In this document: one piece after another, positions 27,933-35,114 of the stretch
Layout: the number at the start of each line of letters is the position of its first letter
How positions within the stretch are numbered: position 1 is the first letter of the stretch
Source of the DNA: Caulobacter endophyticus
GTDB taxonomy: Bacteria; Pseudomonadota; Alphaproteobacteria; Caulobacterales; Caulobacteraceae
Reading direction: 5' to 3'
DNA: 64,000 bases
NCBI RefSeq assembly: GCF_003116815.1
Contig: NZ_QDKQ01000077.1
Location: forward strand, 327,723-391,722
Notes under the pieces: model-generated
Seen by the model: the letters and a program-made list of their open reading frames with translations, nothing else
The model's database searches: none
What the model was told of the DNA's origin: nothing
Program-made: the position numbers and the translations under genes

Positions 27933-28871
27933 ATGGACAGGCGCCAGCTCATCATCGGTTTCGGCGCGCTCGCCGGGCTCTCGGCCTGCGGCAAGGGCGA
28001 GGCCGCCGCGCCGCTCAAGGTCGGCAGCCAGCGCGGCGGCACCAAGGCGGTGCTGGTCGCCTCGGGCGCTCTCGAAGGCGTTCCTTACAGGATCGAATGG
28101 AGCGAGTTCCCCGCCGCCCAGCCGCTGCTCGAGGCCCTGGGCGCGGGGGCGGTCGACCTGGGCGAGGCGGGCGATGCGCCGTTCCTCTTCGCCTACGCCA
28201 GCGGCGCGAAGATCAAGGCCGTGCAGGCCGGCCGCAGCGGCGGCCGTTCCACCGCGATCCTGGTTCCCAAGGAATCGGCCATCCGTACCCCGGCCGACCT
28301 CAAGGGCAGGAAGATCGCCACCGGCCGCGGCTCCATCGGCCATTACCTGCTTCTGCGGGTGATCGAGAAGGCCGGGCTGAAGCCGGCTGATATCTCGGTG
28401 GTGTTCCTCAGCCCCGGCGACGCTAAGGCCGCCTTCACCGCCGGCTCGATCGACGCCTGGGTGACCTGGGGCTCCTACGTGGCGCTCGCCCGGCTGCATG
28501 ACAGCGCCCGGGTGCTGGCCGACGGCGAGGGCTTCCTCAGCGGCGCCGGCTACGAGGCCGCCAGCATCAAGGCGATCGAGACCAAGCGGCCCCAGATCCA
28601 GGATTTCCTGCGCCGCCTGGCCAGGGCCCGCCGCTGGGCCGCCCAGAACCCCGACGCCTTCGCCGCCGTGCTGGCCAAGGAGACGGGCCTTTCGCTCGAT
28701 ATCGCCCGCTGGACGGTCAGTAACTACAAGGCGGTCCCGGCGCCCATCGACGAGACCTCGGTGGTCGAGGCGCGGTCGGTGCTCGACCATTTCCGGGCGG
28801 CCGGGGCGATCACCTCGAGCCTGGATCCGGCCGGCGCCTTCGATCCCTCGTTCAACGCGGCGATCGCCTGA
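27933..28871 (+). CDS. Second SsuA-like ABC substrate-binding lipoprotein
   Basis: 312 residues. Short lipoprotein signal (MDRRQLIIGFGALAGLSAC, lipobox LSAC). Aliphatic-sulfonate binding family motifs: LKVGSQRGGTKAVLVASG, AVDLGEAGDAPFLFAYASGA, ILVPKESAIRTPADLKGRKI, GSIGHYLLLRVIEKAG, FTAGSIDAWVTWG. No permease or ATPase follows, so it probably shares SsuBC at 20148-21772. It overlaps the flavoprotein gene by one base (TGATG), suggesting coupled translation with that enzyme. Confidence 0.88.
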   Translation: MDRRQLIIGFGALAGLSACGKGEAAAPLKVGSQRGGTKAVLVASGALEGVPYRIEWSEFPAAQPLLEALGAGAVDLGEAGDAPFLFAYASGAKIKAVQAGRSGGRSTAILVPKESAIRTPADLKGRKIATGRGSIGHYLLLRVIEKAGLKPADISVVFLSPGDAKAAFTAGSIDAWVTWGSYVALARLHDSARVLADGEGFLSGAGYEAASIKAIETKRPQIQDFLRRLARARRWAAQNPDAFAAVLAKETGLSLDIARWTVSNYKAVPAPIDETSVVEARSVLDHFRAAGAITSSLDPAGAFDPSFNAAIA

Positions 28872-30463
28872 TGGCGCAGGACGACGATACGGCCCATCGT
28901 GAGACCGACGTCCTGGTGATCGGCGGCGGCCTGGCCGGAACCTGGGCCGCCATCGCCGCCGCCCGCGAAGGCGCGCGGGTCATCCTAGCCGACAAGGGAT
29001 ACTGCGGAACCAGCGGCGTCACCGCCACGGCCGGCCCCGGCCACTGGTGGGTTCCGCCAGAGCATCGCGAGGCCGCCGTCGCCGATCGCCTGAAGCGCTC
29101 TCTTGGGCTGGGCGATCCCGACTGGATGGCGCGGATCCTGGATTTGACCTGGACCAGCCTGCCGCAGCTGGCCCGTCACTACGCCTTCTCGACCGACGAG
29201 CAGGGGCGCACCCAGTACCGCGGCCTGCGCGGTCCCGAATACATGCGGGCCATGCGCGCCTTCGCCCTGGAGGCCGGCGCGACCATCCTCGACCACCATC
29301 CGGCCCTGGAACTGATGACCGACGCCGACGGCGTGGTTACCGGCGCTGCGGGCGTGGCCCTGCGCGGCGAGCGGCCGTGGACAATCCGGGCCGGAGCGGT
29401 GGTGCTGGCCACCGGCGGCTGCGCCTTCGCCTCGCGCCTGCTGGGCTCGGCGACCAACACCGGCGATGGCCTCCTGATGGGCGTCGAGGCCGGGGCTGAT
29501 CTCTCGGGCATGGAGTTCACCAACTACTACACGCCGATGCAGGCGGGGACAAACATGGCCCGCTCAATGAGCTTCGCCTTCGCCCGCTGGTTCGACGAGG
29601 CCGACAACGAACTCGACATTCCCGCCGGTCCGGACGTCAGCCCGCACCTGGCCCGCGCCCTGCTGAAGGGCCGCCTCTACTGCCGGCTCGACCGCGTCCC
29701 GCAGGATGTGCGCGAGGTGATGCCGCAGGTTCAGCCCAACTTCGTGCGCCCGTTCGCGCGCATGGGGATCGACGCCTATGCCGAACGGTTCGAGGTCTCG
29801 CTCGTCTCCGAAGGCACGGTGCGCGGCATCGGCGGGCTGCGGGTAACCGATACGCTTTGCCAGACCGCCGCGCAGGGCCTGTTCGCCGCGGGCGACGCGG
29901 CCAGTCGCGAGCTGGTCACCGGCGCGATCTCGGGCGGCGGGGCGGTGAATTCCTCCTGGGCCCTGTCGTCGGGCCAGTGGGCCGGGCAGGGCGCGGCGGC
30001 CTTCGCCCGCGAGCGCCGAGGCTTCGCCGAGCGCCTGCATCACATCGGACAGGCCGGGCTGCGACCGACCAGCCGCCTGGCCAGCGTCGACCTGCCCGCC
30101 GCCGTCCAGACCGTCCGCGACGAGATGGGCGCCTACGATCGCAACATCTTCCGCACGGGCGAGGCCCTTGAAGTCTCGATCGAAGCGCTCGACGAGGCTT
30201 GGCGCGAGATCGCCGCCCGCGCTGGCGGCCGGGGCAGGGGGCTTCTGCGCGCTCGCGAGGCCGCCGCTTTGGTCGCCGCGGCCCGCTGGAGCAAGGCCAG
30301 CGCCCTGCAACGGCGTGAAAGTCGGGGCATGCACCGCCGCGAGGACGCCCCGGGCCTCGATCCGCGCCTGGCCTTGCGCCAGCGCGCCCATGGCCTGGAC
30401 CGGGTCGTCACGCGGTTCGAAGCGGCCAAGCCTGAAAACACCAGTCTGGAGGCCGTGGCGTGA
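28871..30463 (+). CDS. FAD-dependent oxidoreductase of the AprA / fumarate reductase flavoprotein family
   Basis: 530 residues. N-terminal FAD motif VLVIGGGLAGTWAAIAAARE and the family strings VLATGGCAFASRLLGS, NTGDGLLMGVEAGADLSGME, GLFAAGDAASRELVTGAISG, and a C-terminal SRGMHRREDAPG. The architecture is that of succinate dehydrogenase, fumarate reductase, AspO and adenylylsulfate reductase alpha subunits. The next gene, overlapping by 4 bases, encodes a two-cluster ferredoxin, reproducing the AprA-AprB pairing. True dissimilatory APS reduction is not expected in this kind of organism, so the pair probably acts on an imported sulfur compound. Substrate unknown. Confidence 0.82.
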   Translation: MAQDDDTAHRETDVLVIGGGLAGTWAAIAAAREGARVILADKGYCGTSGVTATAGPGHWWVPPEHREAAVADRLKRSLGLGDPDWMARILDLTWTSLPQLARHYAFSTDEQGRTQYRGLRGPEYMRAMRAFALEAGATILDHHPALELMTDADGVVTGAAGVALRGERPWTIRAGAVVLATGGCAFASRLLGSATNTGDGLLMGVEAGADLSGMEFTNYYTPMQAGTNMARSMSFAFARWFDEADNELDIPAGPDVSPHLARALLKGRLYCRLDRVPQDVREVMPQVQPNFVRPFARMGIDAYAERFEVSLVSEGTVRGIGGLRVTDTLCQTAAQGLFAAGDAASRELVTGAISGGGAVNSSWALSSGQWAGQGAAAFARERRGFAERLHHIGQAGLRPTSRLASVDLPAAVQTVRDEMGAYDRNIFRTGEALEVSIEALDEAWREIAARAGGRGRGLLRAREAAALVAAARWSKASALQRRESRGMHRREDAPGLDPRLALRQRAHGLDRVVTRFEAAKPENTSLEAVA

Positions 30464-30852
30464 TCGAGGTCGTTATCGACGACCGCTGCGGCGGCTGCGG
30501 CTCGTGCGTGGACGCCTGCCCCAGCGACGTGCTGGCGGGCGGGCCGAGCGGCAAGGCGGTGATCGTCCGCCAGGCCGACTGCCAGACCTGCTACCTCTGC
30601 GAACTCTACTGCCCGGAAGACGCCCTGTTCGTCTGGCCGGAGACCGAGCGGGTCGTCGGCCTCTCCACAGAACAGGCTCTCGCCACCGGCGACGTCGGCG
30701 GCTTCCGGCGCGACAGCGGCTGGGGCGAGCACGCGGCCACCCACACCAACCAGCACTGGCGCATGGGGGCGATCTTCGAGCGCGCCCGCCTGATGGCGAT
30801 CGACGCCGCCGCCGCCAAGCCCGCTCGAGAGCAAGACGGGAGGACTTCTTGA
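30460..30852 (+). CDS. AprB-like ferredoxin with two [4Fe-4S] clusters
   Basis: 130 residues. First cluster set C-x2-C-x2-C-x3-CP in RCGGCGSCVDACP, second in CQTCYLCELYCP. A C-terminal tail of about 70 residues (GWGEHAATHTNQHWRM and beyond) has no cysteines and may dock to the flavoprotein, as the AprB tail does on AprA. It overlaps the flavoprotein stop by 4 bases and the peroxiredoxin-like start by one base. Inferred role: electron carrier for the flavoprotein. Confidence 0.85.
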   Translation: MIEVVIDDRCGGCGSCVDACPSDVLAGGPSGKAVIVRQADCQTCYLCELYCPEDALFVWPETERVVGLSTEQALATGDVGGFRRDSGWGEHAATHTNQHWRMGAIFERARLMAIDAAAAKPAREQDGRTS

Positions 30853-31529
30853 TGAGCCATCAGACCCTGCGCGAGCGCCTGGCCGCTCTGCATGCCGAAC
30901 GCGTCCGAACCTGGGACCCGGCGGCGCTGAAGATCAACATCGATCAGCGCGCCCGCCTGGTCGAGGCGGCCGAGCCTGAGGACTGGGTCAAGGTCGGAGA
31001 CAAGGTCGCGCCCTTCGTGCTGAAGGACGTCGAGGGCGGCGAACTGACCCTGGACAGCTTGACCGCCAAGGGGCCGGCGGTGCTGGTCTTCTTCCGCTTC
31101 GCCGGCTGCCCGGCCTGCAACATCGCCTTGCCCTACTATGAGGAGACCCTGGCGCCGGCCCTGGCGGCCATCGGCGCGACCCTGGTCGCCGTCAGCCCTC
31201 AGGTTCCAGAGCGCCTGGGCGAGATCCGCGATCGCCATGGCCTCAGCTACAGGGTCGCCTCCGATCCTGGCAACGAACTGGGCCGCCGGCTCGGCGTGCT
31301 CTACACCGCCGACGAGGCCAGCCAGGCGGCTGCTCGCGCCAAGGGCAGCTTTATCGGCGACGTCACCGGCACGGGGACCTGGGAGCTGCCCCAGCCGGCC
31401 GTGGTGGTCATCGACCGCAAAGGCGTCGTCCGCTTCGCCGACGTCAGCCCCGACTGGCTCGCCCGCACTGAAGCCGAGCCCATCATCGCCGCCGTGCGCG
31501 CGCTGACCCCGGCGCCGGCGGTAGTGTGA
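30852..31529 (+). CDS. Peroxiredoxin-like (AhpC/TSA, thioredoxin-fold) protein
   Basis: 225 residues from ATG 30852. The N-terminal 45 residues are helical; the thioredoxin fold follows (GDKVAPFVLKDVEGGELTL, VLVFFRFAGCPACNIALPYY, LVAVSPQVPERLGEIRDRHG, QPAVVVIDRKGVVRFADVS). The active site is a thioredoxin-like GCPACN, as in the peroxiredoxin-like group with WCPYC, rather than the classic PxxxTxxC of true peroxiredoxins. It may protect the oxygen-sensitive Fe-S/flavin enzyme or reduce its disulfide. Last gene of the block starting at the TonB receptor; the TauD gene follows after 162 bases. Confidence 0.83.
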   Translation: MSHQTLRERLAALHAERVRTWDPAALKINIDQRARLVEAAEPEDWVKVGDKVAPFVLKDVEGGELTLDSLTAKGPAVLVFFRFAGCPACNIALPYYEETLAPALAAIGATLVAVSPQVPERLGEIRDRHGLSYRVASDPGNELGRRLGVLYTADEASQAAARAKGSFIGDVTGTGTWELPQPAVVVIDRKGVVRFADVSPDWLARTEAEPIIAAVRALTPAPAVV

Positions 31530-31539
31530 TCTGGCAGAT

Positions 31540-31582
31540 CCTCCCCCAGGAGGGGGAGGTGGCCCGCTGGGCCAGGGGGAGA
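31540..31582. repeat. Half copy of the palindromic intergenic repeat
   Basis: CCTCCCCCAGGAGGGGGAGG (31540-31559) followed by TGGCCCGCTGGGCC and AGGGGGA repeats the layout of the left arm at 9201-9244: a C5/G5 hairpin, TGGCCC, a small GGGCC hairpin, then a G5 run. The inverted second arm is absent. It lies 11 bases after the peroxiredoxin-like stop and could act as its terminator. Confidence 0.65.
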
Positions 31583-31691
31583 CGCGCTCACAAATTGAAG
31601 GACCAGCCCGGCACACTTGAGCGCCACCAATTCCCATGCCTACAGTAGGGTAACGCCGTTCTCGAAGCGTTGATGTCCCCGGGAGGACGCC

Positions 31692-32588
31692 ATGAACGCC
31701 TTGACCCCGATCTCACCGGGCGAAGCCCCTGACTACGCCGGCCTGACCGTCACGCCTGCCGGGCCGGTGCTGGGCGCCGAGATTTCCGGTCTCGACCTCA
31801 CCAGGCCCCTGGAGCCCGAGATCGTCGCGGCCATCCGTGCGGCCCTGCTGCGCCACAAGGTAGTGTTCTTTCGCGACCAGGATATCAGCCACGAGGACCA
31901 CGTCCGCTTCGGCCGCTATTTCGGCGATCTGGAGGGTCATCCCGTCACCGCCCATGTGCCGGGCTTTCCCGAGATCCTGCACATCGAGGCGGCCGACGGC
32001 ATGAAGCTGCGCGAGGCTATCGTCCCGATCGTTCGCGCCGCCAACAAGTGGCACACCGACGTCACCTTCCGTCCCGCGCCGTCGATGGGCGGGGTGCTGC
32101 GCGCCCGCACCCTGCCGCCTTCGGGCGGCGACACCCTGTTCGCCGACACCGCCTCCATCTACGCCGACCTGCCCCAGCCGCTGAAGGACAGGCTGGCCGG
32201 CCTGCAGGCCGAGCATGACATCCTGCAGAGCTATGGCTACCGCATCGACGAGGCCAGGCGGCAGGAACTGCGCGCCGCCTATCCGCCGCAGGCTCACCCC
32301 GTCGTGCGCACCCATCCCGAGACCGGCCAGCCGCATCTCTTCGTCAACAAGGTCTTCACGACAAGGATCCTGGGCCTGCCCGAGGACGAGGCCGCCAGCC
32401 TTCTGGCCGAACTGCTCGACCGGGTGAAGGCGCCCGAGTACCAGGTGCGTTTCCGCTGGAGCCAGAACGCCATCGTCTTCTGGGACAACCGCGCCACCCA
32501 GCATTACGCCGTGCTCGACTACTGGCCGGTGGAGCGTGTCGTCGAGCGGGTGACTATCAAGGGCGACCCGCCATATTTCCGAGCCTGA
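31692..32588 (+). CDS. TauD/TfdA-family dioxygenase, second copy
   Basis: 298 residues, with GGGAGGA about 6 bases before ATG 31692. Iron triad His-x-Asp in NKWHTDVTF and distal His in FWDNRATQHYAV; VVFFRDQDIS and HPVVRTHPETGQPHLF are family motifs. It is clearly related to the dioxygenase at 24360-25205 (same VTPAGPVLGAEISGLDL-type N terminus) but divergent, with a different region before the HxD motif, so the two probably serve different sulfonates or sulfate esters. Own leader after the repeat; last recognisable gene of the sulfur island. Confidence 0.9.
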   Translation: MNALTPISPGEAPDYAGLTVTPAGPVLGAEISGLDLTRPLEPEIVAAIRAALLRHKVVFFRDQDISHEDHVRFGRYFGDLEGHPVTAHVPGFPEILHIEAADGMKLREAIVPIVRAANKWHTDVTFRPAPSMGGVLRARTLPPSGGDTLFADTASIYADLPQPLKDRLAGLQAEHDILQSYGYRIDEARRQELRAAYPPQAHPVVRTHPETGQPHLFVNKVFTTRILGLPEDEAASLLAELLDRVKAPEYQVRFRWSQNAIVFWDNRATQHYAVLDYWPVERVVERVTIKGDPPYFRA

Positions 32589-32697
32589 TCAGGGCCTTGA
32601 GACCATGTTGTCGGATCGCGGGCAGGGCGCTTCGCAAGCGGGGCCCGATTTCCCGGTCAATCGCTACGCCGGCGTCTTGGCGGCGGCGGAGTAGATC

Positions 32698-33297
32698 TCA
32701 GAGCGACGCCTCCGCCGCCGACGCGGTGGAGGCGACCCGCCGCTCTTCGGGCGTGCGGACCTCCGGCGGCTTGCCGGCCCAATAGTGATCGTTTCCCCGG
32801 AAGGCGCCCTCGATGGCGCGCAGGCCGCGCTCGATCTGAGCCGACACGTGGCCGATCAGGCTCTGATGCCGCTCTACGACGGCCAGGTCGCGCGGTGCGC
32901 GCTGCATGGCGCTGGCGTAGCGGTGCAGGCTGGACTTCATCTCCCGCATCTCGCGTACGATACGCGCGATGCGGTCACGATCCACCTGGCCGAAGTGCCG
33001 GGTGCCGTGCAACCGGTTGCGGGCGCAGGCCGCCAGCCACTGGCCGCGCGTCATGCCCGTGACCCTGCATTCCTCGTCCAGCCTCAGGCGATCATCGCGT
33101 GTCAGCTGGATCGAGACGGAGCTGGCTCGCGCCTGGCTGTGCGGTTCGGGCGGCGGCTTTTGAGGCGCTCCGAGCTCGTCGGACAGACATTGCGACACCA
33201 GGGCCCGTAGAACGGCCGATCGACCGCCGCGCGTGGCCGCGTAGGCGTCGAATTGTTCGGCCATCTCATCTGGAATCTTAAAGCCGAAGTGAGTCAT
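32698..33297 (-). CDS. Hypothetical protein with two ribbon-helix-helix-like segments
   Basis: 199 residues, not matched to a named family. The N-terminal segment (MTHFGFKIPDEMAEQFDAYA, SAVLRALVSQCL) and a second one at about 58-95 (VSIQLTRDDRLRLDEECR, GMTRGQWLAACARNRL) both look like MetJ/Arc-type DNA-binding folds. The second resembles plasmid MobC/relaxosome proteins. The rest is helical and charged (IARIVREMREMKSSLHRYA). No relaxase or other mobility gene is next to it, so it may be a remnant of an integrated element or a chromosomal regulator. The start is supported by family-like beginning; no strong ribosome binding site is visible. Confidence 0.6.
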   Translation of the reverse strand: MTHFGFKIPDEMAEQFDAYAATRGGRSAVLRALVSQCLSDELGAPQKPPPEPHSQARASSVSIQLTRDDRLRLDEECRVTGMTRGQWLAACARNRLHGTRHFGQVDRDRIARIVREMREMKSSLHRYASAMQRAPRDLAVVERHQSLIGHVSAQIERGLRAIEGAFRGNDHYWAGKPPEVRTPEERRVASTASAAEASL

Positions 33298-33588
33298 CGG
33301 TCTGGTTCTTCGAGGTCGATCGCGGGTGTGGTTTCACTGTCCCCAGATGTTTCAAGAAGAGCGCAAGGTTCGCTCTATTTTAGACGGTAGGTCACTTTCA
33401 ATCGATTTGATCATTACGGCTTTGTATCAAATTATTGCTCAGAAAATGTGTCACAAAACTTTAGGGTAACTGTCTCCGCGGCTCTGTAGCTCGCCGACCC
33501 AGAGGGCGGGAAGCGCGGGGCTTTTCCATTGGTTGGGGACCGGGGGTCTTCGCCGCCCTGATTGCGGCTGCGCCAATGGAGAACCGTC
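33298..33588. other. 291-base divergent intergenic region
   Basis: Lies between the minus-strand RHH-like gene and the plus-strand lipoprotein gene. It contains an AT-rich stretch (about 33366-33470) with a candidate PhoB box at 33448-33476, followed by a GC-rich leader of about 110 bases. No coding frame or RNA gene was recognised. Confidence 0.6.
33448..33476 (+). promoter_or_regulatory. Candidate PhoB (Pho) box
   Basis: Three 11-base-phased units are visible: GTGTCAC-AAAA, CTTTAGG-GTAA, CTGTCTC. Units 1 and 3 match the CTGTCAT half-site at 5 of 7 positions each; unit 2 is poor. Phosphate-starvation control is known for the type II secretion and ElpS locus of Caulobacter crescentus, which this region resembles. 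The match is imperfect. Confidence 0.4.
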
Positions 33589-35049
33589 ATGAACCGCGCT
33601 GGAAACGTTAGCTTGATCGCGCTCGCCCTGAGCGCCTCCCTGGCGCTTGCGGGCTGCGGCGGCGCCGACGGCGTCGCCTCGCCGGGCGAGGGCGGCTTCG
33701 GCAACGGTGGCGGCTCGAACCCGACCAATCCCACCAATCCCCCGCCCGGCACGCCGGCCGCCGACTGCCCGACCGGCTTCGCCAATGTCGGCACCGTCGC
33801 CAACGGGACCCTGCGCAACTGCCAGCTGCCGCAGCTGATCACCGGCAATCTCGTCGTGCCGCTGCGCGCCGGCACCGTCTATTCGGTCAGCGGCCGCGTC
33901 GACGTCGGCCAGGACCAGGGCGGCGACCCGAACGCGCCGATCGCCGGCCGCGCCAAGGGCGTGATCACCGTCGAAGCCGGCGTGAAGGTCTTCGGCTCGG
34001 CCGGTCTCGACTACATCGTCGTCAACCGCGGCTCGCAGATCTTCGCTGAAGGCACGGCGACCAACCCGATCGTCTTCACCAGCAAGCAGAGCATCGAAGG
34101 TCAGACGGGCGTCGACTCGATCGGCCAGTGGGGCGGTCTCGTGATCCTCGGCCGCGCGCCGATCAGCAACTGCTCGGGCTCGGGCGCCACGCCGGGCACG
34201 GCCGGCTGCGAGGCCCAGGTCGAAGGCACCAACGCCTTCTACGGCGGCAGCGGCCTGCAGGATAACAGCGGCGTCATGCGCTACCTGCGCGTCCAGCATT
34301 CGGGCTTCGTCATCGTCGCCAACAACGAGCTGAACGGCATTACCCTGGCCGGCGTCGGTTCGGGCACGACCTTCGACCACATCCAGGTCCACAACAGCAG
34401 CGACGACGGCATCGAATTCTTCGGCGGCAACGTCAACGGCAAGTACCTGGTCCTGACCGGCAACGACGACGACAGCATCGACACCGACACCGGCTACAAC
34501 GGCGCCCTGCAGTTCGGCATCATCGTCCAGCGCGCCAACGGCGGTAACCGCGCGTTCGAAACCAGCAGCGCCGGCACCGCGCCGCGCTCGAACCCCAAGT
34601 TCGCCAACTGGACCGTCATCGGTCGCGGCGGCTCGGGCAACGACCTGCTGGTGGCCAACACCTCGACCAACAACGTCTGGGTCAACTCGGTCGTGCAGAT
34701 GACCGCCGCCACCGCCGGGTGCGTCGACATCGACGACGCCACCACCCAGGTCGCCTTCCACTCGGTGGCCCTGGCCTGCGCCACGCCGTTCACCAACGAC
34801 ACGAATGTCGACGCCACGGCGGTCGCGGCGCTGTTCAACGCCGGCACGAACAACACGTCGAGCCACACCTCGACGCTGACGGGCACTTTCATCAACGGCG
34901 CCAACGAGACGGCCCGCACGCCCTACGCCAACATCACCAGCCTCAGCAGCTTCCTCGTGAACCCCGGCTACATCGGGGCCGTCAAGGACGCCAACGACAC
35001 CTGGTGGCAGGGCTGGACCTGCGGCCTGACCAGCAGCTCGACCTGCTGA
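33589..35049 (+). CDS. Surface/secreted lipoprotein, ElpS-like, probable T2SS substrate
   Basis: 486 residues from ATG 33589; the signal peptide ends at lipobox LALAGC (cleavage before Cys21). A Gly/Asn/Pro-rich linker (GNGGGSNPTNPTNPPPGTP) leads to a repetitive Gly-, Asn- and Val-rich body resembling a right-handed beta-helix (GQWGGLVILGRAPISNC, YLRVQHSGFVIV, IQVHNSSDDGIEFFGG, VLTGNDDDSIDTDTGY). Six or more Cys probably form disulfides. It lies directly upstream of a TonB receptor and gspC-N, as the extracellular lipoprotein ElpS does in C. crescentus (from literature memory). Export by the adjacent type II system is inferred. Confidence 0.72.
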   Translation: MNRAGNVSLIALALSASLALAGCGGADGVASPGEGGFGNGGGSNPTNPTNPPPGTPAADCPTGFANVGTVANGTLRNCQLPQLITGNLVVPLRAGTVYSVSGRVDVGQDQGGDPNAPIAGRAKGVITVEAGVKVFGSAGLDYIVVNRGSQIFAEGTATNPIVFTSKQSIEGQTGVDSIGQWGGLVILGRAPISNCSGSGATPGTAGCEAQVEGTNAFYGGSGLQDNSGVMRYLRVQHSGFVIVANNELNGITLAGVGSGTTFDHIQVHNSSDDGIEFFGGNVNGKYLVLTGNDDDSIDTDTGYNGALQFGIIVQRANGGNRAFETSSAGTAPRSNPKFANWTVIGRGGSGNDLLVANTSTNNVWVNSVVQMTAATAGCVDIDDATTQVAFHSVALACATPFTNDTNVDATAVAALFNAGTNNTSSHTSTLTGTFINGANETARTPYANITSLSSFLVNPGYIGAVKDANDTWWQGWTCGLTSSSTC

Positions 35050-35114
35050 TCCGGTTGGGGGCGGCCGTGCGCCGCCCCCGCTTCCCGACGCCCGACAATT
35101 CCAAGGTTCCTTCG

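Noticed and set aside
28871..30852. Bona fide dissimilatory adenylylsulfate reductase (AprAB)
   Set aside because: The family architecture fits, but no sat, qmo or dsr genes are near and the context is organosulfur assimilation; called AprA/AprB-like only.
33589..35049. Autotransporter or type V secreted protein
   Set aside because: Beta-helix-like body, but there is no translocator barrel at the C terminus, and a lipobox plus the neighbouring type II system explain export better.
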